A stretch of DNA of 23,181 nt. It comes from Deltaproteobacteria bacterium. Lineage in GTDB: Bacteria; Desulfobacterota; B13-G15; RBG-16-54-18. Of this stretch, positions 13,070 through 21,233 are shown piece after piece. The first letter of the stretch is position 1, and every line of letters begins with the position of its first letter. A program made the translations under genes and the position numbers. The stretch lies in assembly GCA_003646745.1 (NCBI GenBank), contig QMLM01000003.1, positions 1 to 23,181 of the forward strand. Reading direction: 5' to 3'. The notes beneath the pieces are model-generated. The model worked only from the letters and a program-made list of their open reading frames with translations. It had not been told where the DNA came from and searched no databases.

Positions 13070-14464
13070 ATGATTGAGAAAAGGATTGTCGATGAGCTGA
13101 TAAGGATAGTAGGAAAGGATGATGTCCTCACCGAAGATGAGGATCTGGCTTCCTATTCCTTCGATGGGACGACTAACTGGGTCCACAAACCAGATGTGGT
13201 GGTATTCCCCACCTCACCTCAAGAGATATCTGAGATATTAAAGCTTGCAAACAAGCGGCGCATCCCTGTCACCCCCCGGGGGGCGGGAACCAATGTAAGC
13301 GGTGGCTCCATTCCAATAAAGGGGGGGATTGTGCTTTGCACCACCAAGATGAACCGGATCTTGAAGATAGATAAGGAAAACCTCATGGCAACGGTGGAAC
13401 CGGGGGTGGTCTTGATGGACTTTAACGTCGCCCTGGCCAAAGAAGGGCTCTTCTTCCCCCCTGACCCTCAGAGTTTTCTCGCGGCCACCATGGGAGGGGT
13501 TATAGCGGAAAATGGAGGTGGTCCTGCCTGCGTCAAATATGGGGTGACCAAGCAATATGTATTGGGTCTGGAGGTGGTTCTGCCCATAGGGGAGATCATT
13601 GAGGTGGGTGGGGTGACGATGAAAAACGTAACGGGCTACGACCTCACCATGCTCTTCACCGGTTCAGAGGGAACCTTGGGGGTTATCAGCAAGGCAAACT
13701 TGGTGGTAAAGCCCCTTCCGCAGGCCACCAAGACCTTGATGGTGGTCTTCGACGATGTGGCTGTGGCTGGAGAGAATGTCTACCATGTACTCTCCAGCGG
13801 TGTGGTTCCTTCCAAGATAGAGCTGCTGGATAATTGGGTGATAAACAGCATTGAGCGACTCCAGCCTATGGGCCTTCCTAAAGATGCCGGGGCGTTGCTG
13901 CTGTTTGAGGTAGATGGAGTCCCCGAGGCGGTAGAGAAAGAGGCCAAGCAGGTTGAGGAGGTGTGCAGGAAGTATGGAGCCAGAGATGTAAGGGTGGCCA
14001 AGGACAAGGCGGAAGCCGACCGTTATTGGACGGCCCGTCGAGCAGGGTTTGCCGCTGTGTTCAGCGCAGCACCCACCGTGTTGGCAGAGGATGTGACTGT
14101 ACCCAGGAATAAGATCCCTGATCTCATTCGCAAAGTCGATGAAGTATGTAAGGCGAGGGGGATTGAATATAGCGTCATCGGTCATGCGGGCGATGGCAAC
14201 CTCCACCCCAGCCTACTTACAGATATGAGGGATAAGGAGAGTTTTCAAAAGGCACAAGAAGCTATGGGTATGATTATAGAGTATGCCGTGGAATTAGGTG
14301 GGGTGCTCTCCGGAGAACATGGGATCGGGTTGGAAAAGAAAAAATTTCTTAAGAAGGCCATGGACCCCATCGCAATTGAGTTGATGAAGGGCATTAAAAA
14401 GATTGTAGATCCCAACAATATCCTTAACCCCGGCAAGATTTGGGAGGAGGCTGAGGAGGCATAG
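13070..14464 (+). CDS. glcD: FAD-binding oxidase (GlcD / D-lactate dehydrogenase type)
   Basis: A 464-residue flavoprotein of the GlcD family, oxidising a 2-hydroxy acid such as glycolate or D-lactate. The N-terminal PCMH-type FAD domain has VVVFPTSPQEISEIL, TPRGAGTNVSGG and the FAD contact segment TGSEGTLGVI. The C-terminal oxidase domain ends with the conserved GHAGDGNLHPSLL and SGEHGIGLEKKKFL, and closes at LNPGKIW. Length is standard and no break is seen. It lacks an adjacent GlcE/GlcF Fe-S partner. It is followed after 66 bases by an acyl-CoA ligase, so the pair may work on a common carboxylic acid. The exact substrate is undetermined. Confidence 0.88.
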   Translation: MIEKRIVDELIRIVGKDDVLTEDEDLASYSFDGTTNWVHKPDVVVFPTSPQEISEILKLANKRRIPVTPRGAGTNVSGGSIPIKGGIVLCTTKMNRILKIDKENLMATVEPGVVLMDFNVALAKEGLFFPPDPQSFLAATMGGVIAENGGGPACVKYGVTKQYVLGLEVVLPIGEIIEVGGVTMKNVTGYDLTMLFTGSEGTLGVISKANLVVKPLPQATKTLMVVFDDVAVAGENVYHVLSSGVVPSKIELLDNWVINSIERLQPMGLPKDAGALLLFEVDGVPEAVEKEAKQVEEVCRKYGARDVRVAKDKAEADRYWTARRAGFAAVFSAAPTVLAEDVTVPRNKIPDLIRKVDEVCKARGIEYSVIGHAGDGNLHPSLLTDMRDKESFQKAQEAMGMIIEYAVELGGVLSGEHGIGLEKKKFLKKAMDPIAIELMKGIKKIVDPNNILNPGKIWEEAEEA

Positions 14465-14530
14465 GTATCTCGGTTCAGGCCAAGGGTTAGAAGTAAGAGA
14501 TTAAGTTTTTAAGGAAAGGAGGAATCCTCT

Positions 14531-16117
14531 ATGACGGTGAGCAAATGGATGCATGTCGGGACGGTACTTAAGATGAATGCCCTCAATTTCCCCGACAAAC
14601 TCGGATGTCAAGATAAACATAAGACCTTCACGTTCAAGGAGTGGAATGAGAGGTCGTGCCGACTGGCCAGTTCCCTGAAGGATATGGGGGTCGGGTACCA
14701 AGAGCGTTTTGCCATCATCGCCTATAACAGGGTGGAGTGGATGGAGATCTATGCGGCCTGCGCCAAGGGTGGACAGATCGCTGTTCCCATCATGTTTCGC
14801 CTTGCCCCTCCTGAGATAGAGTACATAATTAATCACTCCGAGAGCAAGGCCTTCATCGTCGAAGAGCCCTTTGTGGAAACCATTAACAGCATCCGCGATA
14901 AGCTTCCCACCATCCCTAAGGAGAATTTCATCTACCTGGGAGAAGGAAAGGCCCCAAACGGCTATATTCACTACGAGGATGTAATGGCTAAGGGCTCTGC
15001 TGAAGAACCCGATGTTATGGTGGATGCTGCCGATACCTGGACCTTTATGTATACCTCTGGTACTACCGGCAGACCTAAAGGGGTAGTCAAAACCCACGAG
15101 AGCTATATCGCCCAATATCTCCTCAACAACATCAACATGGGGGTAAGACCTACTGACAAGGTGATGTTGGTAATGCCGATGTGTCACGTCAACTCCATCT
15201 TCTACTCCTTCCCCTATACCTATGTGACAGCCCCGGTAATGGTCTATAACATGATCAGTTTTGATCCCGAAGACCTCCTTAAGACCATTGCTGAATATAA
15301 GATTACCTTTACCTCTTTGGTACCTACCCACTATATCATGATGTTGGCATTGCCTGATGAGGTGAAGAAGAAGTATGATGTTAGCTGCATCAGGCAGCTG
15401 CTGATTTCCTCGGCCCCAGCAAGGAAGGATCTGAAATTGGCCATCATGGACTACTTTAAAAACGCCGAGCTGTGGGAGGCATATGGATCTACAGAGGCGG
15501 GGTTGGTGACTCTGTTACGGCCAGAGGACCAATTCAAGAAATTGGGTTCCATCGGACGGGAGATCTTCGGGATCGATCGGATCAAGATCTTGGACGAGAA
15601 CGGCAATGAAGTACCTGTGGGGGAGATAGGCGAGCTTTACTCACGTACCCCCCAGATCTTTAAGGAATATTGGAAGGATCCCGAGAAGACTAAAGAGGTT
15701 TTTCAGGGTGAGTGGTTTACCGCCGGCGATATGGCTAAAAAGGACGAGGATGGCTATTACTATCTGGTGGATAGAAAGGCCAACATGATCATCACCGGTG
15801 GTGAGAACGTATATCCTTCAGAGGTGGAGAACGTTGTGGGTGCCCACCCTGCGATCAAGGATGTAGCGGTTATAGGGGTACCCGACCCCAAGTGGGGCGA
15901 GGCAGTTAAGGCGGTGGTAATCCTCCACGATGGCTACACACCAAGCAAGGAGCTGGAGCAGGAGATCATAGAGTTCTGTAAGGGGAAGATCGCTGGCTAT
16001 AAGCGACCCAAGTCTGTGGATTTCATTAAGGACGAGGAAATGCCCCGTACCGGAACCGGCAAGATCCTGCATCGGGTATTGCGGGAAAGATATGGCAAGT
16101 GGAGCGAGGAAAAATAG
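14531..16117 (+). CDS. AMP-dependent acyl-CoA synthetase/ligase
   Basis: A complete 528-residue adenylate-forming CoA ligase. Seen: P-loop-like YTSGTTGRPKG (174-184), YGSTEAG (adenine-binding A5 region), GEWFTAGDMAKKDEDGYYYL (A7), VDRKANMIITGGENVYPSEVE (A8 hinge) and the catalytic Lys511 in PRTGTGKILHR (A10). It resembles medium/long-chain fatty-acid or aryl-acid ligases of anaerobic degraders; the acid cannot be predicted here. AAAGGAGG precedes the ATG. Probably in one transcript with the upstream oxidase; a hairpin terminator follows the stop. Confidence 0.9.
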   Translation: MTVSKWMHVGTVLKMNALNFPDKLGCQDKHKTFTFKEWNERSCRLASSLKDMGVGYQERFAIIAYNRVEWMEIYAACAKGGQIAVPIMFRLAPPEIEYIINHSESKAFIVEEPFVETINSIRDKLPTIPKENFIYLGEGKAPNGYIHYEDVMAKGSAEEPDVMVDAADTWTFMYTSGTTGRPKGVVKTHESYIAQYLLNNINMGVRPTDKVMLVMPMCHVNSIFYSFPYTYVTAPVMVYNMISFDPEDLLKTIAEYKITFTSLVPTHYIMMLALPDEVKKKYDVSCIRQLLISSAPARKDLKLAIMDYFKNAELWEAYGSTEAGLVTLLRPEDQFKKLGSIGREIFGIDRIKILDENGNEVPVGEIGELYSRTPQIFKEYWKDPEKTKEVFQGEWFTAGDMAKKDEDGYYYLVDRKANMIITGGENVYPSEVENVVGAHPAIKDVAVIGVPDPKWGEAVKAVVILHDGYTPSKELEQEIIEFCKGKIAGYKRPKSVDFIKDEEMPRTGTGKILHRVLRERYGKWSEEK

Positions 16118-16155
16118 TTTTAAATAAAGTTGATGCATATATGTTTTAATTTTTA

Positions 16156-16195
16156 GAAATGAGGCCTTAGTTTCAAGGCCTCGTTTCATTTTTGT
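16156..16195 (+). terminator. Hairpin terminator after the CoA ligase
   Basis: GAGGCCTT (16161-16168) pairs with AAGGCCTC (16175-16182) around a six-base loop. Flanking GAAAT/GTTTC extends the stem to 13 pairs with one G-T. The stem is followed by GTTTCATTTTTG, a T-rich tail, consistent with rho-independent termination. Confidence 0.72.
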
Positions 16196-16232
16196 CCCAG
16201 GAAATGCTAATCTTTTAATAAAGTAGAAGCAC

Positions 16233-16787
16233 ATGATCAAAGATTGGCCTCTCATCAAAAGCTCTAAGGGATCCGATTATTCCCTGTTCTGCGTTCGCAT
16301 AGATACCGCCCTGTCCCCCCGCACGGGCAAAGCCCATGACTTCTATGTGATTGACACTCAAGATTGGGTAACTGTAGTACCTTTAACCTCTGCCTCAGAG
16401 GTGGTGATGGTGAGGCAGTTCAGGCATGGGATAAAAGGGGTTACCCTGGAGACCCCAGGGGGATTAGTCGATCAAGATGATGATCCTCTGCGTTGCGCCC
16501 AGCGGGAGCTTTTGGAAGAGACTGGGTATAAAGCCCGGGAGATGGAGTTATTGGGGCAACTTTATCCCCAACCCGCCCTCTTCAACAACCGCTTCTTCGT
16601 ATACCTGGGCAGGGACGCACAGAAAGTCGCCCCCCAGTGCCAGGATGAGGGAGAGGACTTAGAGGTGGTCTTGGTACCTCTGCAAGATATCAAGGAGATG
16701 ATCAGCAGGGGAGAGATAAGACATGCCTTGGTGTTGGCGGCCTTTCAACTGTTCTTCCTCCATGTAGAAGGGAGGGGGTCTTTTTAG
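16233..16787 (+). CDS. Nudix hydrolase (ADP-sugar pyrophosphatase-like)
   Basis: A 184-residue Nudix protein. The box runs from Gly77 to Gly98: GG, then RELLEETGY (91-99). At the position of the first consensus glutamate (G-x5-E) there is Asp83, a conservative change. Upstream VVMVRQFRHGIKGVTLETPGG matches the ADP-ribose pyrophosphatase subfamily, which cleaves ADP-sugars. No strong ribosome site is visible before the ATG at 16233. It abuts the next gene (stop 16785-16787, GTG start 16788), so it belongs to the LpdD-like/ubiX unit, although a functional link is not obvious. Confidence 0.82.
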   Translation: MIKDWPLIKSSKGSDYSLFCVRIDTALSPRTGKAHDFYVIDTQDWVTVVPLTSASEVVMVRQFRHGIKGVTLETPGGLVDQDDDPLRCAQRELLEETGYKAREMELLGQLYPQPALFNNRFFVYLGRDAQKVAPQCQDEGEDLEVVLVPLQDIKEMISRGEIRHALVLAAFQLFFLHVEGRGSF

Positions 16788-17168
16788 GTGTTCACCTGGA
16801 AGATATCGGAGAAGGAAGGTGATCTAGAGGTGTTTGCCCAAGTGGAGGTGATTGGTGATGACTTATTGGTAATTCTCTGGGGTGGAACAGAGCCGCATAT
16901 AGGGGCTATTGGAATGGCCCAGCCACGGCCTAGTTTAAAGGATCCCAGAACGATGAGTGCTACCAGTTCTGTATTTACCTTTTTGGGGCACAAAGAGGAT
17001 ATAGTGGTCAAGGAGATCTCAGAGGGGTTGGCTAGTAAATTGAACAGGAAGGTAGTGGTTGTCGCTGGGATGCATTGGGAGGGGTTGCAAGATGAGGGTA
17101 TAGGGGGGGTGGTAAGGATATGTAGAAGAATTAAGGAGAAGGTGCTGCAGAAGATGGAGGGGATATGA
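16788..17168 (+). CDS. LpdD-like (prenylated-flavin chaperone-type) protein
   Basis: A 126-residue protein beginning with GTG directly after the Nudix stop. Features: WGGTEPHIGAIGMAQPRPSL (31-50), TSSVFTFLGHKED (59-71) and a strand VVVVAGMHWEGL (93-104) followed by a helical C-terminus. I assign it to the small LpdD-like family from memory of the HIGAxxxAxPRPSL and GHKED signatures; LpdD accompanies UbiX/UbiD-type non-oxidative decarboxylases such as gallate decarboxylase. Support comes from position: the stop overlaps the ubiX start by ATGA. The family assignment is likely but not certain. Confidence 0.62.
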   Translation: MFTWKISEKEGDLEVFAQVEVIGDDLLVILWGGTEPHIGAIGMAQPRPSLKDPRTMSATSSVFTFLGHKEDIVVKEISEGLASKLNRKVVVVAGMHWEGLQDEGIGGVVRICRRIKEKVLQKMEGI

Positions 17169-17749
17169 AGCGAATTATCGTAGGGATCACCGGTTCCTCA
17201 GGTGTTATATATGGGATACGGCTGCTGGAGGTATTGAAAGACCTGAAGGTTGAGGCTCATTTAATCCTTATTGAGGCTGCCCAAAGGAACGTTCTCATAG
17301 AGACCACTTTTACTATAGAGGATGTAAAGGGGATGGCTCATAAGGTTTATGATATAGAGAACTTAGCTGCTCCGATATCGAGTGGTTCCTTCAAGATGGA
17401 TGGGATGGTGATAGCACCTTGTACTATGAAGACCCTTTCTGGAGTGGCCAATTCATATAGTGAGAACCTTTTGATCAGGGCTGCTGATGTGACATTGAAA
17501 GAGGGACGCAGATTGATCTTGGTGGTGAGGGAGACACCTCTGCATAAGGGTCACCTGGAACTGATGTACAAAGTCGCTGATCTGGGGGGGATTATCCTAC
17601 CTCCTATTCCCGCCTTTTACCATTCTCCCCACAGCATTGGGGACTTAATCGACCATACAATAGGGAAGATACTGGACCTCATGGGAATAGATCACTCCCT
17701 TTATAAGAGGTGGGAGGGAGTGGCCAAGATAAAAGAGGAGGATTTCTGA
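17165..17749 (+). CDS. ubiX: UbiX-type flavin prenyltransferase
   Basis: A 194-residue flavoprotein that joins dimethylallyl phosphate to FMN to form prenylated FMN, cofactor of UbiD-type (de)carboxylases. Seen: GITGSSGVIYGIRLLEVL (8-25; FMN-binding), IAPCTMKTLSGVANSYSENL (about 83-102) and the C-terminal LVVRETPLHKGHLELM with PPIPAFYHSP. Length is normal for the family. No UbiD partner gene is in the window. It overlaps the LpdD-like gene and is followed after one base by the PaaK-like pseudogene. Confidence 0.92.
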   Translation: MKRIIVGITGSSGVIYGIRLLEVLKDLKVEAHLILIEAAQRNVLIETTFTIEDVKGMAHKVYDIENLAAPISSGSFKMDGMVIAPCTMKTLSGVANSYSENLLIRAADVTLKEGRRLILVVRETPLHKGHLELMYKVADLGGIILPPIPAFYHSPHSIGDLIDHTIGKILDLMGIDHSLYKRWEGVAKIKEEDF

Positions 17750-17750
17750 A

Positions 17751-18633
17751 ATGGTTAAAGATCAACATAGCTATTGGAATCCCATCCTTGAGACCCTGCC
17801 ACTAGAAAAGCTTCAGGCCCTGCAGCTGAAAAAATTCAAGCGTATTTTGGAGTGGGCCTACAACCACTCCCTCTTTTACCGCAGGCTCTATCGGGAGGCG
17901 GGGTTGGAACCAGGGGACATAAAGAGCTTAGAAGATGTTCGCAAAGTGCCTAAAATAGAGAAGGGGATGATGAGAGAGGTCCAGCAGCGCGAGCCCTTCC
18001 CCTATGGGGATATGTTGACCGTTCCTCTGGAGCAGGTGACAGCCTTTAGGCAAACCAGTGGTACCACCGGCACCCCGGTTTATCAGGCCGATACCTGGCA
18101 GGATTGGGAGTGGTGGACGGAGTGTTGGGGCTATATCCTCTATGCCCAGGGTTATCGGGATACCGATAGGGTCTTTATCCCCTTTGGCTACAACATCTTT
18201 GTCGCCTTCTGGGCCGGGCACTACGCGGCTGAAAAATTAGGCTGCGAGGTGGTCCCGGGGGGTATTGGACACCCAGCCCAGGATCCTCAAGATGCAGGAG
18301 TTGCGTTGCACCGCCTTTATGGCCACCCCTACCTATGTTCTGGGGATGGCTGATGTGGCCCGAAACAAGCTGGGGATAGATCCAGCCAAAGACCTCCATG
18401 TCCGTAAAATTACCTGTGCAGGGGAGCCAGGTGCAAGCATCCCCACCACCAAGAGGAGGATGGAAGAGGTATGGGGGGCAAAGGTATATGATCACATAGG
18501 GGCCACGGAGATCGGTGCCTGGAGCTATGAGTGTACCGAGCAGCCTGGGGGACTGCATGTAAACGAGGCCTTCTTCCTGGTGGAAATCGAGGACTTGGAG
18601 ACAGGTCAGATCATCACCGAACCCGGAAAGCGT
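17751..18633 (+). pseudogene. Phenylacetate-CoA ligase-like gene, frameshifted and 3'-truncated
   Basis: The first frame (from ATG 17751) encodes the N-terminal half of a PaaK-type adenylate-forming ligase, including the ATP-binding TAFRQTSGTTGTPVYQADT, up to GCEVVPGG. It then goes out of frame near 18262-18268 and stops at 18353. The +1 frame picks up immediately as DTQPRILKMQELRCTAFMAT, then CAGEPGASIPTTKRRMEEVW, GATEIGAWSYE and NEAFFLVEIEDLETG. A single base loss explains the shift. Homology ends at ITEPGKR (18633), where the sequence becomes antisense to a TRAP-transporter gene; the catalytic C-terminal domain is gone. The gene directly follows ubiX, hinting at a lost aromatic-acid pathway. 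Confidence 0.82.
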
Positions 18634-18821
18634 TTTTCCAGTTCGGCACGGAACTCTTCACAGATTTTGGAATGTCTAGCAGGAGGAGGGAAGAAGTGGG
18701 CAAATTTTAGCTTTATCACTTTTGGTTTGGCATAAGCTTCTTCGGAGGGTAAGGAAACTACCATTAGTCCCAAGCAGAGAATTCCCACCAAGACCATGGT
18801 TAATAGTTTCTTTTCTTTCAT
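18630..18821 (-). pseudogene. TRAP transporter solute-binding protein (DctP family), N-terminal fragment
   Basis: From ATG 18821 (preceded by AAAGGAGG) the frame encodes a signal peptide, MKEKKLLTMVLVGILCLGLM plus VVSLPSEEAYA, then KPKVIKLKFAHFFPPPARHS and KICEEFRAELEKR, the typical mature N-terminus of DctP-type periplasmic binding proteins. After about 64 residues (KR at 18630) the sequence switches to antisense of the PaaK-like gene and stops at 18606. A full protein has about 330 residues, so some 80% is missing. Its regulatory region upstream looks intact, so the fragment could still be transcribed into the back of the ligase remnant. Confidence 0.72.
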
Positions 18822-18856
18822 GGTTAATACCTCCTTTCAGAGTTAGATTAACCTCC

Positions 18857-18896
18857 CCACAGCCCAATTGCTGTGGCATTTTGCTACATATCTACC
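18857..18896 (-). promoter_or_regulatory. Possible leader hairpin and weak sigma-54-like element upstream of the dctP fragment
   Basis: CCACAGC (18857-18863) pairs with GCTGTGG (18870-18876) around six bases. Immediately upstream on the minus strand TGGTAGATATGTAGCA has GG (18896-18895) and GC (18884-18883) ten bases apart. The -12 part is four of five to TTGCA and the -24 part is weak, so this is only a candidate. Confidence 0.3.
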
Positions 18897-18977
18897 AACA
18901 TCTTATGGTATTATTAATATTTTTATATAAAATTAATGTAAACTTATCTTTTTGAGATAGTTAGGCTAGATCAATTA

Positions 18978-19006
18978 TTGCCTTAAGGTTCAGCACTGAT
19001 TATAGC
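18978..19006 (+). promoter_or_regulatory. Candidate sigma-70 promoter of the envelope-sugar unit
   Basis: TTGCCT (18978-18983), a 17-base spacer and TATAGC (19001-19006) lie about 80 bases upstream of the rfbD start in an otherwise gene-free AT-rich stretch (18822-19084). The match is moderate. Confidence 0.35.
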
Positions 19007-19084
19007 TGAGTTGAAGGGGATTGCTTTTTGGTAAGGTTTTGTTTATCATCCTCCTGATCTAGCATGTCAGGTAAAAGGAAGGAT

Positions 19085-19933
19085 ATGAAAAGAGTCTTGG
19101 TTTTAGGGGCGCAAGGTATGCTCGGACACGATCTGGTGGAAGCCTGCACACTGAGGTACGAGGTAATCGGATTGAGCAAGGAGGATTTAGACATCACTCG
19201 TCAAGAGGCGACTCGGAAGGTCATCAAAGAGATATCCCCCGATGTGGTTATAAATGCTGCTGGGTACACCGATGTAGATGGGTGTGAGAAGAAGATGCAG
19301 AAGGCCTTTACCATTAATGGGGAGGGGAGCAAGAATGTGGCTAAAGGTTGCAGGTACAGCGGGGCAAAACTGGTATATATAAGCACCGACTACATCTTTG
19401 ATGGCGAGAAGGGGAGTCCATATTCCGAGGATGACACCCCCAACCCGCAAAATATCTATGGCGAAAGCAAATTGCTGGGAGAGAGGTATATTGAGAAATT
19501 TTTGGACGATTATCTCATCGTCAGGACCCAATGGCTTTACGGCAGCCATGGGCGTAATTTCGTTGAGACCATCTTAACTCTGGCCGAAGAGACGGATAGG
19601 ATTGAGGTGGTGAACGACCAAGTGGGTTCTCCTACCTATACGGTAGACCTTAGTAGGGCCATTTTGACCCTCTTATCAAAAGATTTAAGGGGCATCTTTC
19701 ATGTCAGCAATAGCGGTTCTTGTTCCTGGTATGAGTTTGCCTTGGAGATATTGAGGCTGGCAGGTACAGAGAAGGTAGAAATAGTTCCTATATCTTCGTG
19801 CATCCTCAATCGGCCAGCAAAGAGGCCCCTTTATTCTGTCTTCGACTGCCAAAGGTTGCGAAAAGAGGCGGGTGTAGATATGAGATCTTGGCAAGAGGCG
19901 CTGCAGGATTATTTCAATCACAGGAAGGGGTAA
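19085..19933 (+). CDS. rfbD: dTDP-4-dehydrorhamnose reductase
   Basis: A 282-residue short-chain (extended) reductase of the RmlD/RfbD family, making dTDP-L-rhamnose for surface polysaccharide. Seen: NAD(P)-binding GAQGMLGHDLVEA (8-20), DVVINAAGYTDVDGCE (53-68), YISTDYIFDG (98-107) and the catalytic Tyr125/Lys129 in IYGESKLLGE. The ATG at 19085 was preferred over 19064 because AAAAGGAAGG lies before it and the family starts MKxxVLGAxG. The other rml genes are not in the window. One base separates it from the UDP-glucose dehydrogenase start. Confidence 0.87.
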   Translation: MKRVLVLGAQGMLGHDLVEACTLRYEVIGLSKEDLDITRQEATRKVIKEISPDVVINAAGYTDVDGCEKKMQKAFTINGEGSKNVAKGCRYSGAKLVYISTDYIFDGEKGSPYSEDDTPNPQNIYGESKLLGERYIEKFLDDYLIVRTQWLYGSHGRNFVETILTLAEETDRIEVVNDQVGSPTYTVDLSRAILTLLSKDLRGIFHVSNSGSCSWYEFALEILRLAGTEKVEIVPISSCILNRPAKRPLYSVFDCQRLRKEAGVDMRSWQEALQDYFNHRKG

Positions 19934-19934
19934 G

Positions 19935-21233
19935 ATGAAGATCTGCATGATTGGCAGCGGCTATGTAGGGTTAGTGACCGGTGCCTGTTTGGCAGAATTC
20001 GGAATGGAGGTCATCTGTGTGGACAAAGATAGGGGGAAGATAAAGATGTTACAAAAAGGACACATCCCCTTCTATGAACCGGGCCTGGAGGATTTGGTGA
20101 TAAAAAACATGCAGGAGGGAAGGCTTTCCTTTACTACCAGCACAGAGGAGGCGGTAAGGGCCTGCAAGGTGATTTTCATCGCAGTAGGTACACCCGCTAA
20201 CAGTGATGGCTCTCCTGATCTCTCGCAGGTGGAGGCCGTGGCTAGGGAAGTTGCTGGAACTATGAACGAATATAAAATCATCGTCCTCAAGAGCACTGTA
20301 CCAGTGGGGACAGGTAGATGGATCAAAGGGATAATAGAGGAAGAGCTGGGAGGAGTGGTCCCCTTTGATCTGGTTTCCAACCCCGAATTCTTGCGTGAAG
20401 GGGCCGCTGTAGAGGACTTTATGAGGCCTGATAGGGTCGTTGTTGGCTCAGAAAGTGAAGAGGCTATCGAGGTGATGAAGGAGATATACAGCGCTCTTTA
20501 CCTCATCGAAACCCCCTTTGTTATCACCAACATGGAGACGGCCGAGATGATAAAGTACGCCTCCAACGCCTTTTTGGCCACCAAGATTTCTTTCATCAAT
20601 GAGATAGCTAACTTATGTGAACGCGTAGGAGCTGATGTCCATGATGTGGCCAGGGCCATGGGGCTCGATGGCAGGATAGGGAGGAAATTTCTCCACCCAG
20701 GTCCTGGTTTTGGGGGATCGTGTTTCCCCAAAGACACCAAGGCCTTAGTCCACATGGCAAAAGAGCATAATTGTGAAATGGAGATCGTTAAATCCACCAT
20801 CAAGGTCAATGAGAGGCAGAAAGAGAGGATGATCGAAAAGATCGAGGCTATGGTAGGAGACCTACGGGGCAAGACCATAGGTATTCTGGGCCTTGCCTTC
20901 AAGCCCAATACCGACGATATGCGGGAGGCACCCTCCATTGCTATCATCCAGGGCCTGCAGGCCAGAAGGGCAAGGATCAAGGCCTATGATCCTGAGGCCA
21001 TGGGGGAGGCAAAGAAGATTTTCAAGGAAGTATTCTACTGCAAGGGCCCTTATGAGGTGGCAAAGGGAAGCCATGCGCTGGTTCTGATCACCGAATGGAA
21101 CCGTTTTCGACGCCTGGACATGGAGCGTATTAAAGGGTTATTGAAAGAGCCAATCTTCATCGATTTGAGGAATGTATACGAACCACAGCAGATGCGTCAG
21201 TTGGGGTTTAAATATTGCGGGGTGGGGAGGTGA
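19935..21233 (+). CDS. ugd: UDP-glucose 6-dehydrogenase
   Basis: A 432-residue member of the UDP-glucose/GDP-mannose dehydrogenase family, oxidising UDP-glucose to UDP-glucuronate with two NAD. Seen: N-terminal Rossmann GSGYVGLVTGACLAEFG (7-23), AVGTPANSDGSPDLS (83-97), STVPVGTG (120-127), the catalytic Cys263 in GPGFGGSCFPKD, and the C-terminal domain with GLAFKPNTDDMREAPS. Length and motifs are complete. It lies between rfbD and an LpxH-like gene, with stop TGA overlapping the next ATG by one base, so the three form an envelope-sugar operon. Confidence 0.92.
   Translation: MKICMIGSGYVGLVTGACLAEFGMEVICVDKDRGKIKMLQKGHIPFYEPGLEDLVIKNMQEGRLSFTTSTEEAVRACKVIFIAVGTPANSDGSPDLSQVEAVAREVAGTMNEYKIIVLKSTVPVGTGRWIKGIIEEELGGVVPFDLVSNPEFLREGAAVEDFMRPDRVVVGSESEEAIEVMKEIYSALYLIETPFVITNMETAEMIKYASNAFLATKISFINEIANLCERVGADVHDVARAMGLDGRIGRKFLHPGPGFGGSCFPKDTKALVHMAKEHNCEMEIVKSTIKVNERQKERMIEKIEAMVGDLRGKTIGILGLAFKPNTDDMREAPSIAIIQGLQARRARIKAYDPEAMGEAKKIFKEVFYCKGPYEVAKGSHALVLITEWNRFRRLDMERIKGLLKEPIFIDLRNVYEPQQMRQLGFKYCGVGR

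Noticed and set aside
14501..15331. 276-codon minus-strand open frame
   Set aside because: It lies wholly opposite the CoA ligase, which has complete family motifs; the antisense frame has no recognisable domain or ribosome site.
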